A stretch of 64,000 nucleotides of DNA from an uncultured Eubacterium sp. (GCA_947088865.1 CAMUHY010000012.1:1-64000), one strand, 5' to 3'. Shown: positions 7,299-16,018, counted from the first letter of the stretch. The notes: a model not told the origin generated them from the sequence alone. Made by a program: numbers and translations.

Positions 7299-9686
7299 TT
7301 ATTTCTTTGGTCCTAAAATAACATCCATTTGTGCAAGATGTTTCATTAATAGGATAGCATCTTGAATATCGACATCACCATCACCATTTACATCACTGTT
7401 TACTTTATTTATTTTAACATCCATCTGTGAGAGATGTTTTTTGATAAGAACGCCATCTTTTACATTAATATCTCCATCTCCATCCACATCTCCATATTTA
7501 ATCACAGGATTATTTGGTGTTGATTCTTGCTCACTTGGTTTAGGGGTAGTTCCCTCTTCGCTTGGTTTCGTACTTGAGAAAATACCATTTATTAAAAACA
7601 GATTTATACTATCTCCTTTTATAATCTCAACCAAACCTGCTTTCACATCAATTTCTACAATACCATTATTATCGCAAGTGTATTTTGTTCCATTAACTTT
7701 TACACCTTTTCCAACAGCAGAGGTACTTCCGCCGAATACTAATATCAGCTTACCATCCGAAGGCGCTGTAAACTTTATATTGGTGCTTGATTCCATCTTT
7801 AAACACTGTGTAAGCGTTTTTCCATCATAAGTTACAGTTCCCTTATCTTTAGAAAGATTACCAACAATGGTGTATACATTGCTGTTTTTTCCTGATTCCG
7901 TAAAATTGTGTAAATATGAACCGTTCACTTCACCGCTGCTTGTTGGTTTACTCTCTCCGCTGCCTGTTGTAACATCTTCTCCCTTTGTTGTCCCATTTTC
8001 ACTGCTTGATGAGTTGTCTTCTTCAGCTGAATTGTTCATACCGCCAACAGACACCAACTCTGTATTTTTATAATTTGTTACTGCTGCCTTTAATTCTGGT
8101 ATAACAGCATAATTGGTATCTTCAGAATCTGCAAATGTCCATGCAACGACACCGCCGCCTTGACTGCCTGCATTTGCTTTTACTTTTGCAGGAACATCTT
8201 TGGCTACATCTACATCAGAAGCGTTTACCCCTAAGTCAACTGTTGTATCAAAGTTGTCATATGTTGTGCCGCCTGCTACCGTTTTATACGTATTTGGTAC
8301 TTTCTCATCCCTTGATGAAGCAAGATACGCATCAAAATCTGTCTTATTTCCATTAGCCGTATTTGCATAGATTACTGGCTGCCCGCCAACAATTTCATTG
8401 GCAAATGCTTTGATAATGCCTCCGTTTTCACCTGAAAATGTCCCTTCTCCTTTGGCATCGGTACCTTGTTTTGATGAAAGCATTGGATTTGCACAATTTC
8501 TAAAATAGTTGGCTTCCACAAATGCTGAAGACCCCATTGTAACACCTACGCCATATTTTGCATTGCCGTCATAGTAATTATTATATATATGTACGGACAT
8601 TGTTCTTATTCTTGGATGTCTTGAATCGGAATGGTCAAACCAATTGTGATGATAGGTAATATAGTTTGGACCACTTTCCTTTGTCATACCACAAAGTGAG
8701 GATTTTCCTGAATCATAAAAATGTACATAAGAAATAGTTATATACTGTGAATTACCTTTCAAATCAATAGAACCGTCACCCTTTGCTTGGTCTGAATCGC
8801 CGCCTACGGCTCCATAATACAAATCAACATTGTGTATCCATACATTGCAGTTACCAGTATCTAATGAGATACCATCATCCATAAAATTTAACAATGAAAA
8901 ATTACGAAATTCCACATTTCCTACATATCGAACTAAAAATCCAAAACCTGAAATAGCAGCATCATCACCAATACCTTCTATTGTAATATTCATCTCTGCA
9001 TAATTGCTTTTTCCTTTAATCTGAACGCCCTCTGCCTTACTTGTATAACTATCCAAATCATCTCTAGTAACAAGACCAATAATACGCACAGCAATTGGTG
9101 AGGTGTCGCCTTTTTGCTTTGCATCCAAAATTGCCTGTATACCTGTTACTTTTACTCCATTTACTGTGGCAGTACAAGTCTTTGCAGTCTTTGCTGAAAC
9201 ATATACAACCTGCGCATTGCTCTTTAATGTACCATCATCATTATAAGCGCCTGAACCCGTCTTATATTTAGAATCCGAAGAAAATGCAAATCCGCTTCTA
9301 TCATAAGGAGACACTGTAAGCGTTTCACTGGTAACAGTCACTGTTCCGCTTGAAAGGACTGCTTCAACTTTTATAATATAATTTCCTGCTTTTAAACCAA
9401 CTGCATCTACTCTTACATAATTTTTATATATCCTTATCAGCTCATTGTCTATTTGTTTATATGCTGAATCACCTTCATTTGCAGCCTTTATATAAGCTTT
9501 ATATCCCTTTGCACCAGTCACAAGAGAACACTTTACATATGCACTTTCAAACCAGCCAGAACTCTCACTGATTGAAAACTCTGCTGCTCTTGCAACAAAC
9601 GATGTCTTTCCTACTGCAAGCAGTGTAAATGCCATCATTACAGCAACAGCAATTGCCAAAGCGCCTTTAATGGATTTCTTTTTCAT
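7299..9686 (-). CDS. Secreted PL1 pectate lyase with C-terminal type I dockerin
   Basis: A 795-residue extracellular enzyme predicted to cleave polygalacturonate by beta-elimination. It has a signal peptide to about residue 35 (VARAA), an N-terminal beta-sandwich, and a right-handed beta-helix PL1 domain (about 135-480). The PL1 motifs include GDGSIDLKG, YHHNWFDHSDSRHPRIR with the catalytic R-x-P-x-x-R, and VWIHNVDLYY. A module near 594-703 (HNFTESG...QCLKMESS...) is shared with the neighbouring lyase. A Pro/Glu/Thr linker and two dockerin calcium loops (DVDGDGDINVKD, DVNGDGDVDIQD) close the protein. The start at ATG 9686 follows GGGGG; a TTG 24 nt upstream is less likely. It is the last gene of the string and is followed by a terminator. 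Confidence 0.92.
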   Translation of the reverse strand: MKKKSIKGALAIAVAVMMAFTLLAVGKTSFVARAAEFSISESSGWFESAYVKCSLVTGAKGYKAYIKAANEGDSAYKQIDNELIRIYKNYVRVDAVGLKAGNYIIKVEAVLSSGTVTVTSETLTVSPYDRSGFAFSSDSKYKTGSGAYNDDGTLKSNAQVVYVSAKTAKTCTATVNGVKVTGIQAILDAKQKGDTSPIAVRIIGLVTRDDLDSYTSKAEGVQIKGKSNYAEMNITIEGIGDDAAISGFGFLVRYVGNVEFRNFSLLNFMDDGISLDTGNCNVWIHNVDLYYGAVGGDSDQAKGDGSIDLKGNSQYITISYVHFYDSGKSSLCGMTKESGPNYITYHHNWFDHSDSRHPRIRTMSVHIYNNYYDGNAKYGVGVTMGSSAFVEANYFRNCANPMLSSKQGTDAKGEGTFSGENGGIIKAFANEIVGGQPVIYANTANGNKTDFDAYLASSRDEKVPNTYKTVAGGTTYDNFDTTVDLGVNASDVDVAKDVPAKVKANAGSQGGGVVAWTFADSEDTNYAVIPELKAAVTNYKNTELVSVGGMNNSAEEDNSSSSENGTTKGEDVTTGSGESKPTSSGEVNGSYLHNFTESGKNSNVYTIVGNLSKDKGTVTYDGKTLTQCLKMESSTNIKFTAPSDGKLILVFGGSTSAVGKGVKVNGTKYTCDNNGIVEIDVKAGLVEIIKGDSINLFLINGIFSSTKPSEEGTTPKPSEQESTPNNPVIKYGDVDGDGDINVKDGVLIKKHLSQMDVKINKVNSDVNGDGDVDIQDAILLMKHLAQMDVILGPKK

Positions 9687-9710
9687 TGAAATATTCCCCC
9701 TTTTACTCAA

Positions 9711-9763
9711 AAATAAAGCTGTTATATTAAGAGTTATTATATTTTTCTCAATACAACAGCTTT
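9711..9763 (-). terminator. Hairpin between the two pectate lyase genes
   Basis: On the minus strand AAAGCTGTT (9755-9763) pairs with AACAGCTTT (9715-9723), with partial inner pairing, and is followed by ATTTTT. It may partly terminate or protect the transcript between the two lyase genes. Confidence 0.55.
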
Positions 9764-9787
9764 ACTATATTCAAACAATCATTATTT

Positions 9788-12580
9788 TTAAAATCCTACA
9801 TCCATGCCTGCACACTTTTTCAAAATAAGAACGATATCTGTTGAAGTAATGCTTCCATCTTTATTAACATCTGCATTTTTCTCATTAATAGTAACCATCA
9901 TCTGAGCAGCATGTTTTTTTAATAATACTGCATCTTGAATATCAACTTTGCCATCTCCATTAACATCTCCAAGCTTTCCTTCTACTGGATCTGGATTATC
10001 TGGCTTTGGGTCTGGTGTACCTGATGGCTCAAAATTCATATAGAATAAATTAATCGAATCCGCCTTTTTAATTTCAACTGCTCCAGCTGATATATCTATT
10101 TCTGCAATACCATTACTATCACAAGTATACTTTGTTCCATTTACATTGACAGCCTTTCCAGCAGCGGAAGTGCTTCCTCCAAATACAAGCGTCAGCTTTC
10201 CATCAGAAGGAGCTGTAAAATTGATATTGGTACTTGATTCCATCTTTAAACATTGTGTAAGCTGTAATCCACCATAAGATACTGTGCCTTTTGCAGTCGA
10301 TAAATTTCCTGTTATGGTATACACTTTACTTGCCGTTCCAGATTCTGTAAAGTTATGTGTATATTCTCCTGCAACAATATCTCCAATATCACCTGAACTT
10401 CCTGCTGGAATTTCAGTAATATCCGTCTTAGCGCCACATACTGTACAATGACGGCTCTTACTTCCAGGTGTTGTCTCCGTAGGCTCTACATCAATAGTCC
10501 ATGATGATGAATATTTATGACCTGCTGCAATGACTTCTGTATATGTATCACCACAACCTTCACATTTATATGTCTTGCTGCCATTTTCTGTACAAGTTGC
10601 TTCTACAATATTTGTAACTTTATAATCATGAAAATGCGCATTAGGGTCATTTGGAGTAATCTCTAATGAGGCAATATTAAATTCTTTAAATGTACCTGGT
10701 GTCGATGCAGTACCTGGCTGAAAATTAATAGGCTGTATCATATAAGTGCCTGCTTCAAGACCTCTTATCGTTCCATCTCCTGTCAATAAAGCTTCACCCG
10801 CTTCATTTACAAGAATACCTGATTTTGCTGCATCCGCATAGGATACTGTAACATCCACTTTTCCATTTACTGTAAATGCTTTAACCGTCTTTGTAAACTT
10901 TTGATTTGATACAGTATATGGAAATGTTGTTATAACTTCTGGAGTAACACCACTTGGTACATATGAAATCATACTCATAGTTACATCTTTAACAGCAACT
11001 GGATTTTCTTTCATAACACCTGTCTTTGAATAAATCACCTTCCTTGCCTCTGTCACGCTTTCCTGTAGCTGATAATTGCCTGATGGAATGTAACTAAGCT
11101 GTGGATTGGTGTCAAAATTCTCATACTTATTGCCACTTGCTACTGGTTGATTTTTATCTGTAACAATTGTTCCTCCCATCTCATTGATACAAGATGAAAA
11201 CGAATCATGATAACTCTTAATTGCCCCTGAAGCAACATCTTGTGGGCTTTTTGCCATGTAGAACAAATTGTATTCTGAAAAGATATAAGCATTTGCTCTG
11301 GTATTCATAGCATAGCTTATCTGATTTTCATATACATTGTTATAAAAATGCATATTCGCTTGGCGTCCAAGCGGTCCTCTTGATTCACAATTCTTCCAAT
11401 AATTGTGATGATAACTCAAATGATACTGTAAACTTGAATCTGAAGAACCTACAAGGTTTGTCTTGTGATACCCTTCATAATAACAATAACTGTTGGTAAA
11501 ATATTGTCCACGCTTAAAATCACATGCGCCATCACCCTCTGCCTTATCAGACTCAGCAGGATTGGAAATATGCGGTACATAAAATTCACAGTTATGAATC
11601 CAGCAGCGTTCAACGCTTGCTGTAATATTGCTGCCTTCCTGAACACCCTCCATACCAATACAATCTTCTGGTACATTTCTAAATACTACATTGCGAACCT
11701 CAAAACTTTTTCCTAGTGTTGGATTATCAGTTCCGCACATAAAATGGAATCCCCAGCCATTTACTGTAGCATCATAACCGATACCTTCAATTGTAATATC
11801 TTTGCCAGACTGCATCCTTGCCATAAAACCATTATCGCCCACACTTCCGCCATAATCCCAAGCATTAAATGCAGTAAGCCCTTCTGGTGCTGTCACATTG
11901 CCAACAATTCTTACTACAAGAGGTGTTCCATCTTTAGCAAGCTTTTCAATAATACCTTTATTGCTATTTGCTATTCCCCAATATGTCTTACCGCCACTTG
12001 TTCTCTTACAATATCCTGGCTTTTCACTAGATTCTTTTCCTACTGAATTAAGAATGTTACCAATACCAGACACAGTCGTTCCATCTTTTGATTTTACAGT
12101 TACTGTATTTTTGTTTTCTTCTGTGACATAAAGAACAATTGCATTGTCTTTGAGTGTTCCATCATCTTTATAGGCGCCAACACCCTGTGTATAATTAAAA
12201 TGTGCATATCCAGACCTGTCATATGCATCAACAACAATATCAGACTTACTAATTTCACCTGAAGTCGTTGTCACCTTCAATGTATATGTACCAGGCTTTA
12301 CACCAGGTATATCAAGACGAACACCACCATTATTATCTCTTACTAAATACTTTAAGTCATCGCCTGTCAAACTACCCGATGTTGTGCCACTGTATGAAAC
12401 ACCTGTTACATCTGCATCTTGAACTCCTGAAATTTGAGCATAAATGCTCTCATTCCATCCCCCTACATTCGTAAAAGCTACACTTGCCGCAAACATTTTT
12501 TGCGGCATTACAGTGAAACTTGTCACTGTTAGCATCGCTGTCATCACAACAGCTGATAACCTCTTAAAATACTTTCTCAT
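9788..12580 (-). CDS. Secreted PL1-family pectate lyase with CHC-type repeats, beta module and dockerin
   Basis: A 930-residue exported enzyme. The start at ATG 12580 has GGGAGG 6 nt upstream, and a signal peptide ends near FAAS. A PL1 beta-helix follows (GDGACDFKRGQYFTNSYCYY, YHHNYWKNCESRGPLGR with R-x-P-x-x-R). A region near 655-733 has paired Cys-x-x-Cys motifs (YKCEGCGDTY, RHCTVCGAK) typical of Lachnospiraceae surface proteins. Next is the HNFTESG module also found in the downstream lyase, a Pro/Asp linker and a dockerin (DVNGDGKVDIQD, DVNKDGSITSTD). Differences around the active site from the companion lyase suggest a different pectin or chain-end preference, which is inference. Confidence 0.9.
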   Translation of the reverse strand: MRKYFKRLSAVVMTAMLTVTSFTVMPQKMFAASVAFTNVGGWNESIYAQISGVQDADVTGVSYSGTTSGSLTGDDLKYLVRDNNGGVRLDIPGVKPGTYTLKVTTTSGEISKSDIVVDAYDRSGYAHFNYTQGVGAYKDDGTLKDNAIVLYVTEENKNTVTVKSKDGTTVSGIGNILNSVGKESSEKPGYCKRTSGGKTYWGIANSNKGIIEKLAKDGTPLVVRIVGNVTAPEGLTAFNAWDYGGSVGDNGFMARMQSGKDITIEGIGYDATVNGWGFHFMCGTDNPTLGKSFEVRNVVFRNVPEDCIGMEGVQEGSNITASVERCWIHNCEFYVPHISNPAESDKAEGDGACDFKRGQYFTNSYCYYEGYHKTNLVGSSDSSLQYHLSYHHNYWKNCESRGPLGRQANMHFYNNVYENQISYAMNTRANAYIFSEYNLFYMAKSPQDVASGAIKSYHDSFSSCINEMGGTIVTDKNQPVASGNKYENFDTNPQLSYIPSGNYQLQESVTEARKVIYSKTGVMKENPVAVKDVTMSMISYVPSGVTPEVITTFPYTVSNQKFTKTVKAFTVNGKVDVTVSYADAAKSGILVNEAGEALLTGDGTIRGLEAGTYMIQPINFQPGTASTPGTFKEFNIASLEITPNDPNAHFHDYKVTNIVEATCTENGSKTYKCEGCGDTYTEVIAAGHKYSSSWTIDVEPTETTPGSKSRHCTVCGAKTDITEIPAGSSGDIGDIVAGEYTHNFTESGTASKVYTITGNLSTAKGTVSYGGLQLTQCLKMESSTNINFTAPSDGKLTLVFGGSTSAAGKAVNVNGTKYTCDSNGIAEIDISAGAVEIKKADSINLFYMNFEPSGTPDPKPDNPDPVEGKLGDVNGDGKVDIQDAVLLKKHAAQMMVTINEKNADVNKDGSITSTDIVLILKKCAGMDVGF

Positions 12581-12693
12581 TGCAAACCTCCCATCATAAA
12601 TTTTATATAACAATGATTAAATATGCTTTTAACAATAATTATTACTTTTTCTCACTCCCTTTATTATCTTTATTATTAATAAATGCAATTTAA

Positions 12694-13218
12694 TCATGGT
12701 TTTATCCAATCTGACCATCCTGGTCCATCTGGGTCAGGATGTGTTGTACTTGTTTGCTGTTCTATTGATGTTGACTGTGTCGGCGTTGTTGCAGTTATTA
12801 TTGATGTACTTTCTATTTCGGGGTATTTTGTCTCTTCTTGTTCATCACCCCAGTTAATATGAATCCCTGCCAGATGCTTACTTAATAATACAGCATCCCT
12901 CACATCAACGGCACCATCTCCATCAATATCACATGCCTGCTCTACAACTGTGATATCCATATACTTTGCAAGGCGTTTCTTTAGCATAACCAAATCTCGT
13001 ATATCAATACGCCCATCCTTATTTACATCTCCTCTGCTTCCTGGAACAACAGTTTTATCCTCATGTGTATTGTTTTGAGTTGTCGTAAGTTTAGTTAAAT
13101 CCTCCATGTCAACAACATCATCATTTATCTTAGCAAACACTACAACACTATAACAAGATGCTGCAATTATAAAAACCAATAGAACTAAAACATACTTATT
13201 GAATGAATTTAACTTCAT
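12694..13218 (-). CDS. Secreted or membrane-anchored type I dockerin protein with GPGWSDWI tail
   Basis: A 174-residue protein. An N-terminal hydrophobic segment (YVLVLLVFIIAASCYSVVVF) is followed by a short linker. A complete dockerin comes next (DVNKDGRIDIRD and DIDGDGAVDVRD calcium loops, each followed by LxKxLA helices). A Ser/Thr-rich tail ends in HPDPDGPGWSDWIKP. There is no catalytic domain, so it may be an adaptor that binds a cohesin through the dockerin. ATG 13218 overlaps the previous gene's stop (ATGA), so the two are translationally coupled. The tail is nearly identical to that of the upstream protein. Confidence 0.85.
   Translation of the reverse strand: MKLNSFNKYVLVLLVFIIAASCYSVVVFAKINDDVVDMEDLTKLTTTQNNTHEDKTVVPGSRGDVNKDGRIDIRDLVMLKKRLAKYMDITVVEQACDIDGDGAVDVRDAVLLSKHLAGIHINWGDEQEETKYPEIESTSIITATTPTQSTSIEQQTSTTHPDPDGPGWSDWIKP
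12702..12735 (-). repeat. 34-nt repeat encoding the GPGWSDWI tag, copy 1
   Basis: It matches 13223-13256 with one mismatch in 34 positions and encodes DPDGPGWSDWI at the C-terminus of the dockerin protein. Confidence 0.85.
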
Positions 13219-13688
13219 GGCATTATCCAATCTGACCAACCTGGTCCATCTGGGTCTGCATGAGTTGTTGAGTGTTCCTCATGCGTTGAATCGTTTTCTG
13301 TCGCTTTTGTAGTTTCTGTTGCTTGTGTTTTTTCTGTATGATTTTCCCCATCTGTATTAACATTTCCAGGCAAATTAAGTAAATCATTAAAATCTACCAC
13401 TGGTGCATTATAAGTAGGATTAGTACCTTCACCTTGAACATCTGCTTTTGTATCTATTGTATTATTCATTTGATTCTCTGTATTATTGTTCTGTGTTTTA
13501 TTATTATCTTTTGATGTTGACGAAGCATTATTATTTGTTTGAAGTGATGACTGTAAAGTTGTCTCTTTTGTCTGTGTTTTATCTGCATCATTTTGACTTT
13601 TTGATACTACTAATACAATAATCACAATAGCTATAATAGCAAAAACAGCTCCACCTATAATATATTTTTTATACGCTTCCCACTTCAT
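13215..13688 (-). CDS. Single-pass membrane protein with Thr/Asn-rich stalk and GPGWSDWI tail
   Basis: A 157-residue protein with a short cytoplasmic start (MKWEAYKKY), one membrane helix (IIGGAVFAIIAIVIIVLVV) and a long low-complexity extracellular stalk rich in Thr, Asn, Lys and Glu. The C-terminus is HADPDGPGWSDWIMP. No enzyme domain is visible. AAAGGG precedes ATG 13688, and the stop overlaps the next start by 4 nt. The closing tag is shared with the neighbouring dockerin protein, so both tails may meet the same partner or processing enzyme. Family not recognised. Confidence 0.75.
   Translation of the reverse strand: MKWEAYKKYIIGGAVFAIIAIVIIVLVVSKSQNDADKTQTKETTLQSSLQTNNNASSTSKDNNKTQNNNTENQMNNTIDTKADVQGEGTNPTYNAPVVDFNDLLNLPGNVNTDGENHTEKTQATETTKATENDSTHEEHSTTHADPDGPGWSDWIMP
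13223..13256 (-). repeat. 34-nt repeat encoding the GPGWSDWI tag, copy 2
   Basis: The second copy of the tag-coding repeat, at the 3' end of the membrane protein gene, with one mismatch to 12702-12735. Confidence 0.85.
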
Positions 13689-13709
13689 AAAATTTCCCTT
13701 TTAACAAAT

Positions 13710-13742
13710 AAAAGCTGCTTTGCAATATACAGAGCAACTTTT
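13710..13742 (-). terminator. Hairpin between the small peptide gene and the membrane protein gene
   Basis: On the minus strand AAAAGTTGCT pairs with AGCAGCTTTT (10 bp), followed by ATTTGTT. It is a leaky terminator or a processing stem. It could keep the upstream genes, including the 37-residue peptide, more highly expressed than those downstream. Confidence 0.5.
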
Positions 13743-13783
13743 ACTTTTCATATTACGTTACGGTTATTCGTCCAACACGTTCA

Positions 13784-13897
13784 TTATGTAGTTGGCAATT
13801 CACCAAAATCTCCTGAATCCACACTTCCTGTCATAACATCTGCATCCATACTAAATTTAACAATGTCCACCTGTGGAACTTCATATTCTTTTTTCAT
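13784..13897 (-). CDS. 37-residue peptide of a small-protein family seen with Clostridia secreted enzymes
   Basis: A short frame, MKKEYEVPQVDIVKFSMDAD followed by VMTGSVDSGDFGELPTT, begins at ATG 13897 with AAAGGATTG upstream. It starts 25 nt after the secreted protein gene at 13923 ends. The layout (MKKxYxxPxVxIVxF, then an acidic Gly/Ser/Asp tail) resembles many tiny uncharacterised proteins in gut Firmicutes. It has no signal peptide, cysteine or membrane helix. Possible roles are a peptide precursor or a regulator, and neither can be decided here. The ribosome-binding site and operon position support expression. Confidence 0.7.
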   Translation of the reverse strand: MKKEYEVPQVDIVKFSMDADVMTGSVDSGDFGELPTT

Positions 13898-13922
13898 TGT
13901 ATTCAATCCTTTCCTTAATATG

Positions 13923-15614
13923 TTATTGTCCATTGACAATTTTTTGTGCAGTATTATAAGTTATTGTTATCTGTTCACCATAATATGTATTGTCACCAAT
14001 TGTAACATATGGTCTTGCAACGATTTCTGTATCCAAATTATCATCTGGAATATTGATAAGTGCTGCTGCATACTCTAATGAACTTTCATCCTGTGTAATA
14101 TATGTTGTACGTACAACATTAATACATGTCTTCTGCACATCTTCCAATGTCATTGTAGCATCATTTACTACAGATTTCAACCCTATTAATGTACCACTTG
14201 CAGAATTTTCTTCAACTTTATTCAAATTTAACTGTCCGCCAAAACGAATGCCATTGCCCCATTCTGCTGTTTCCTGACGAACAGAAGCACCAAGCGTTGA
14301 TACTGGTGGATTTGTTGTATCTGGAGTCACTTCAATTTTTTTAAGATACAAATTATCATTATCTGTTCCAACAGATAACTCTACATAAGTTGCATTTTCA
14401 TAATTAAAAGAAATGGAACCATTATTCGTACCATCTCCGGTTGCTGTACCAAGTGTTGTATTGCCATTAGGCGCTCCGCCGAATGTGCATTTTACGGTTC
14501 CCCAACCAGATACTGGAATTTTTACTTTTGTTCCCTTATTAATTTGAATACGTCCAACACCTTGACTATCTTGATTTGTTGCAAATTTAGCGCTAGTAGC
14601 TGTATTAGATACATCAATAAGAAGTCCTTTATAAAGAATCTCCTCAGAACTACCTTGATAACTACATGATGACCAATCAGCTATGGTAGAAAAATCCCAT
14701 ATATTTGTTATATCTTTATATGGAACTGTAAAATCCGCATCTGTTTTATCTACATCGTCTAATGTAAATGAAATTTGAGCTAACGCAGCACTATCAACCA
14801 GCTTCTTTGCTTTTGCAAGAGCAGGAGACTCTATTGAAACATTATATACTGCTCCGCCTCCAACCATATCACTTACTGTATAACTATATGTATTATTGCC
14901 ATTTGAAGTTAAATTTACTGTTGCAGCACTTGCTCCTGCGGTTTTACTTGACAAAGACACTGTGCCATCTGTCAAATCAACTTCAGAAGTAATTGTTCCA
15001 GATAAAGTATACTTTGGCTTTTCTGTTATTGTTTTTACATATGTATCTACAATAGTTGTTGCCTCTTCTTGTGTATCATACTCTGTCACTTTAATTTGAT
15101 ATAACACGGCTTCATTTTTAGTTGATTCATCTCTTGCTATAGTATAAGTTCCAGCTTCACATACTACTGGTAAGATAAAATGTTCTGAATCAACGACTGT
15201 TGTTGAATCATAAGTTTGTGTAGGTCCTATTCTTAAATCTGGATATTGTGTTGTTAATTCTTGAGCCAATATTTCAGTACCTTTTTTTACAACATAATAG
15301 CATGGCTTATTGCTATATCTTAACAACATATTAAATTCTACAACTGCATATTTATCTGCTGGTACTGTAAAATCAAAAGTTTGATTACCAGTTTTATAAC
15401 CTCCACTAGTAAAATTTGTTGCCTTTGCACCTGAGTTAGTAGCCAATGCACCAGCACCATTTTCATTTAAAGTAAAATAAGAATCTTTTTTTGACACATT
15501 ATACACATATGTTCCTGTCGCCGCTGCTTTTACCACACTTCCTAATTGTGGCATCAATACAGCAATCATAGCTAATACCAATACCACAGCACCAGCCTTT
15601 TTTAATAATTTCAT
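13923..15614 (-). CDS. Large secreted protein, paralog A, with C-terminal GASVRQ/NGIRFGGQ domain
   Basis: A 563-residue exported protein with a signal peptide ending near VVKAAA. Several beta-rich segments follow, with no catalytic motif I recognise. One segment (NIWDFSTIADWSS...) resembles a module that opens many pectin-binding or lyase-associated proteins. The last 120 residues begin LGASVRQETAEWGNGIRFGG and are about as conserved with the paralog at 16019-17614 as any part. The company of pectate lyases and dockerins suggests a carbohydrate-binding or wall protein. The GGGGCG site lies rather far (about 11 nt) from ATG 15614. Its promoter carries a G tract (see 15715-15744). Confidence 0.8.
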   Translation of the reverse strand: MKLLKKAGAVVLVLAMIAVLMPQLGSVVKAAATGTYVYNVSKKDSYFTLNENGAGALATNSGAKATNFTSGGYKTGNQTFDFTVPADKYAVVEFNMLLRYSNKPCYYVVKKGTEILAQELTTQYPDLRIGPTQTYDSTTVVDSEHFILPVVCEAGTYTIARDESTKNEAVLYQIKVTEYDTQEEATTIVDTYVKTITEKPKYTLSGTITSEVDLTDGTVSLSSKTAGASAATVNLTSNGNNTYSYTVSDMVGGGAVYNVSIESPALAKAKKLVDSAALAQISFTLDDVDKTDADFTVPYKDITNIWDFSTIADWSSCSYQGSSEEILYKGLLIDVSNTATSAKFATNQDSQGVGRIQINKGTKVKIPVSGWGTVKCTFGGAPNGNTTLGTATGDGTNNGSISFNYENATYVELSVGTDNDNLYLKKIEVTPDTTNPPVSTLGASVRQETAEWGNGIRFGGQLNLNKVEENSASGTLIGLKSVVNDATMTLEDVQKTCINVVRTTYITQDESSLEYAAALINIPDDNLDTEIVARPYVTIGDNTYYGEQITITYNTAQKIVNGQ

Positions 15615-15714
15615 AAAATAAATCGCCCCTTTCTTGTGTCTTATTAACCAAAAACAATAACAAAATACAAAAATAATTACCTTTTATTATTTATACAAAG
15701 ACACCATTTTCTGT

Positions 15715-15744
15715 ATTTTACCCCCCCCCTTAAAGGTTCGTCAA
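15715..15744 (-). promoter_or_regulatory. Promoter of paralog A with a nine-G homopolymer in the spacer
   Basis: On the minus strand TTGACG (15739-15744) and TAAAAT (15715-15720) are 18 nt apart. The half of the spacer next to the -10 is nine consecutive G (nine C at 15721-15729 on the plus strand). The paralog's promoter has the same boxes and spacing without the G run. Slippage of the tract would change the spacer length and hence promoter strength. The leader to ATG 15614 is about 90 nt. Confidence 0.75.
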
Positions 15745-15861
15745 TATTAACTATAAATTGTTCTTAAATTAATACAATTTGAGATTGATTTATTTTTCTT
15801 TTCTATTTTATACCACTCTATTGCCACTGCTAAAATATTGGTTTTGTCACTTTTACACAAT
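15745..15861 (-). promoter_or_regulatory. Shared upstream control module, copy 1
   Basis: Two blocks upstream of the -35 recur before the paralog gene. One reads AAATTGTATTAATTT then AGAACAAT (15750-15780). The other reads ATTGTGTAAAAGTGACAAAA (15842-15861). The distance from the -35 to the far block is 98 nt here and 97 nt in the other copy. ATTGT...ACAAT half-sites suggest protein binding. Between this module and the terminator at 15989 no gene is seen. Confidence 0.6.
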
Positions 15862-15952
15862 AAATAATTTTTAAATGAGGAAACTTCTAAAACGACATTT
15901 TAACCTAATTTAAAATAAAAATTTCACTTTATTTTATAAAACTACAAACAAC

Positions 15953-15989
15953 AAAAAAGGAAGTTATCATACATGACAACTTCCTTTTT
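15953..15989 (-). terminator. Strong intrinsic terminator after paralog B
   Basis: The arms 15954-15969 and 15974-15989 pair over 16 positions with one mismatch around a 4-nt loop. On the minus strand the stem ends in a T run. It lies 30 nt after the stop of the gene at 16019 and separates the two paralog transcription units. Confidence 0.9.
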
Positions 15990-16018
15990 ATATTTACGAC
16001 AATAGTATTATACAAAAA

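Noticed and set aside
15721..15729. The nine-C run as a pure sequencing artefact
   Set aside because: Homopolymer length may be miscalled, but a long C run must exist. Its position exactly between matching promoter boxes keeps it as a finding, with the length to be confirmed.
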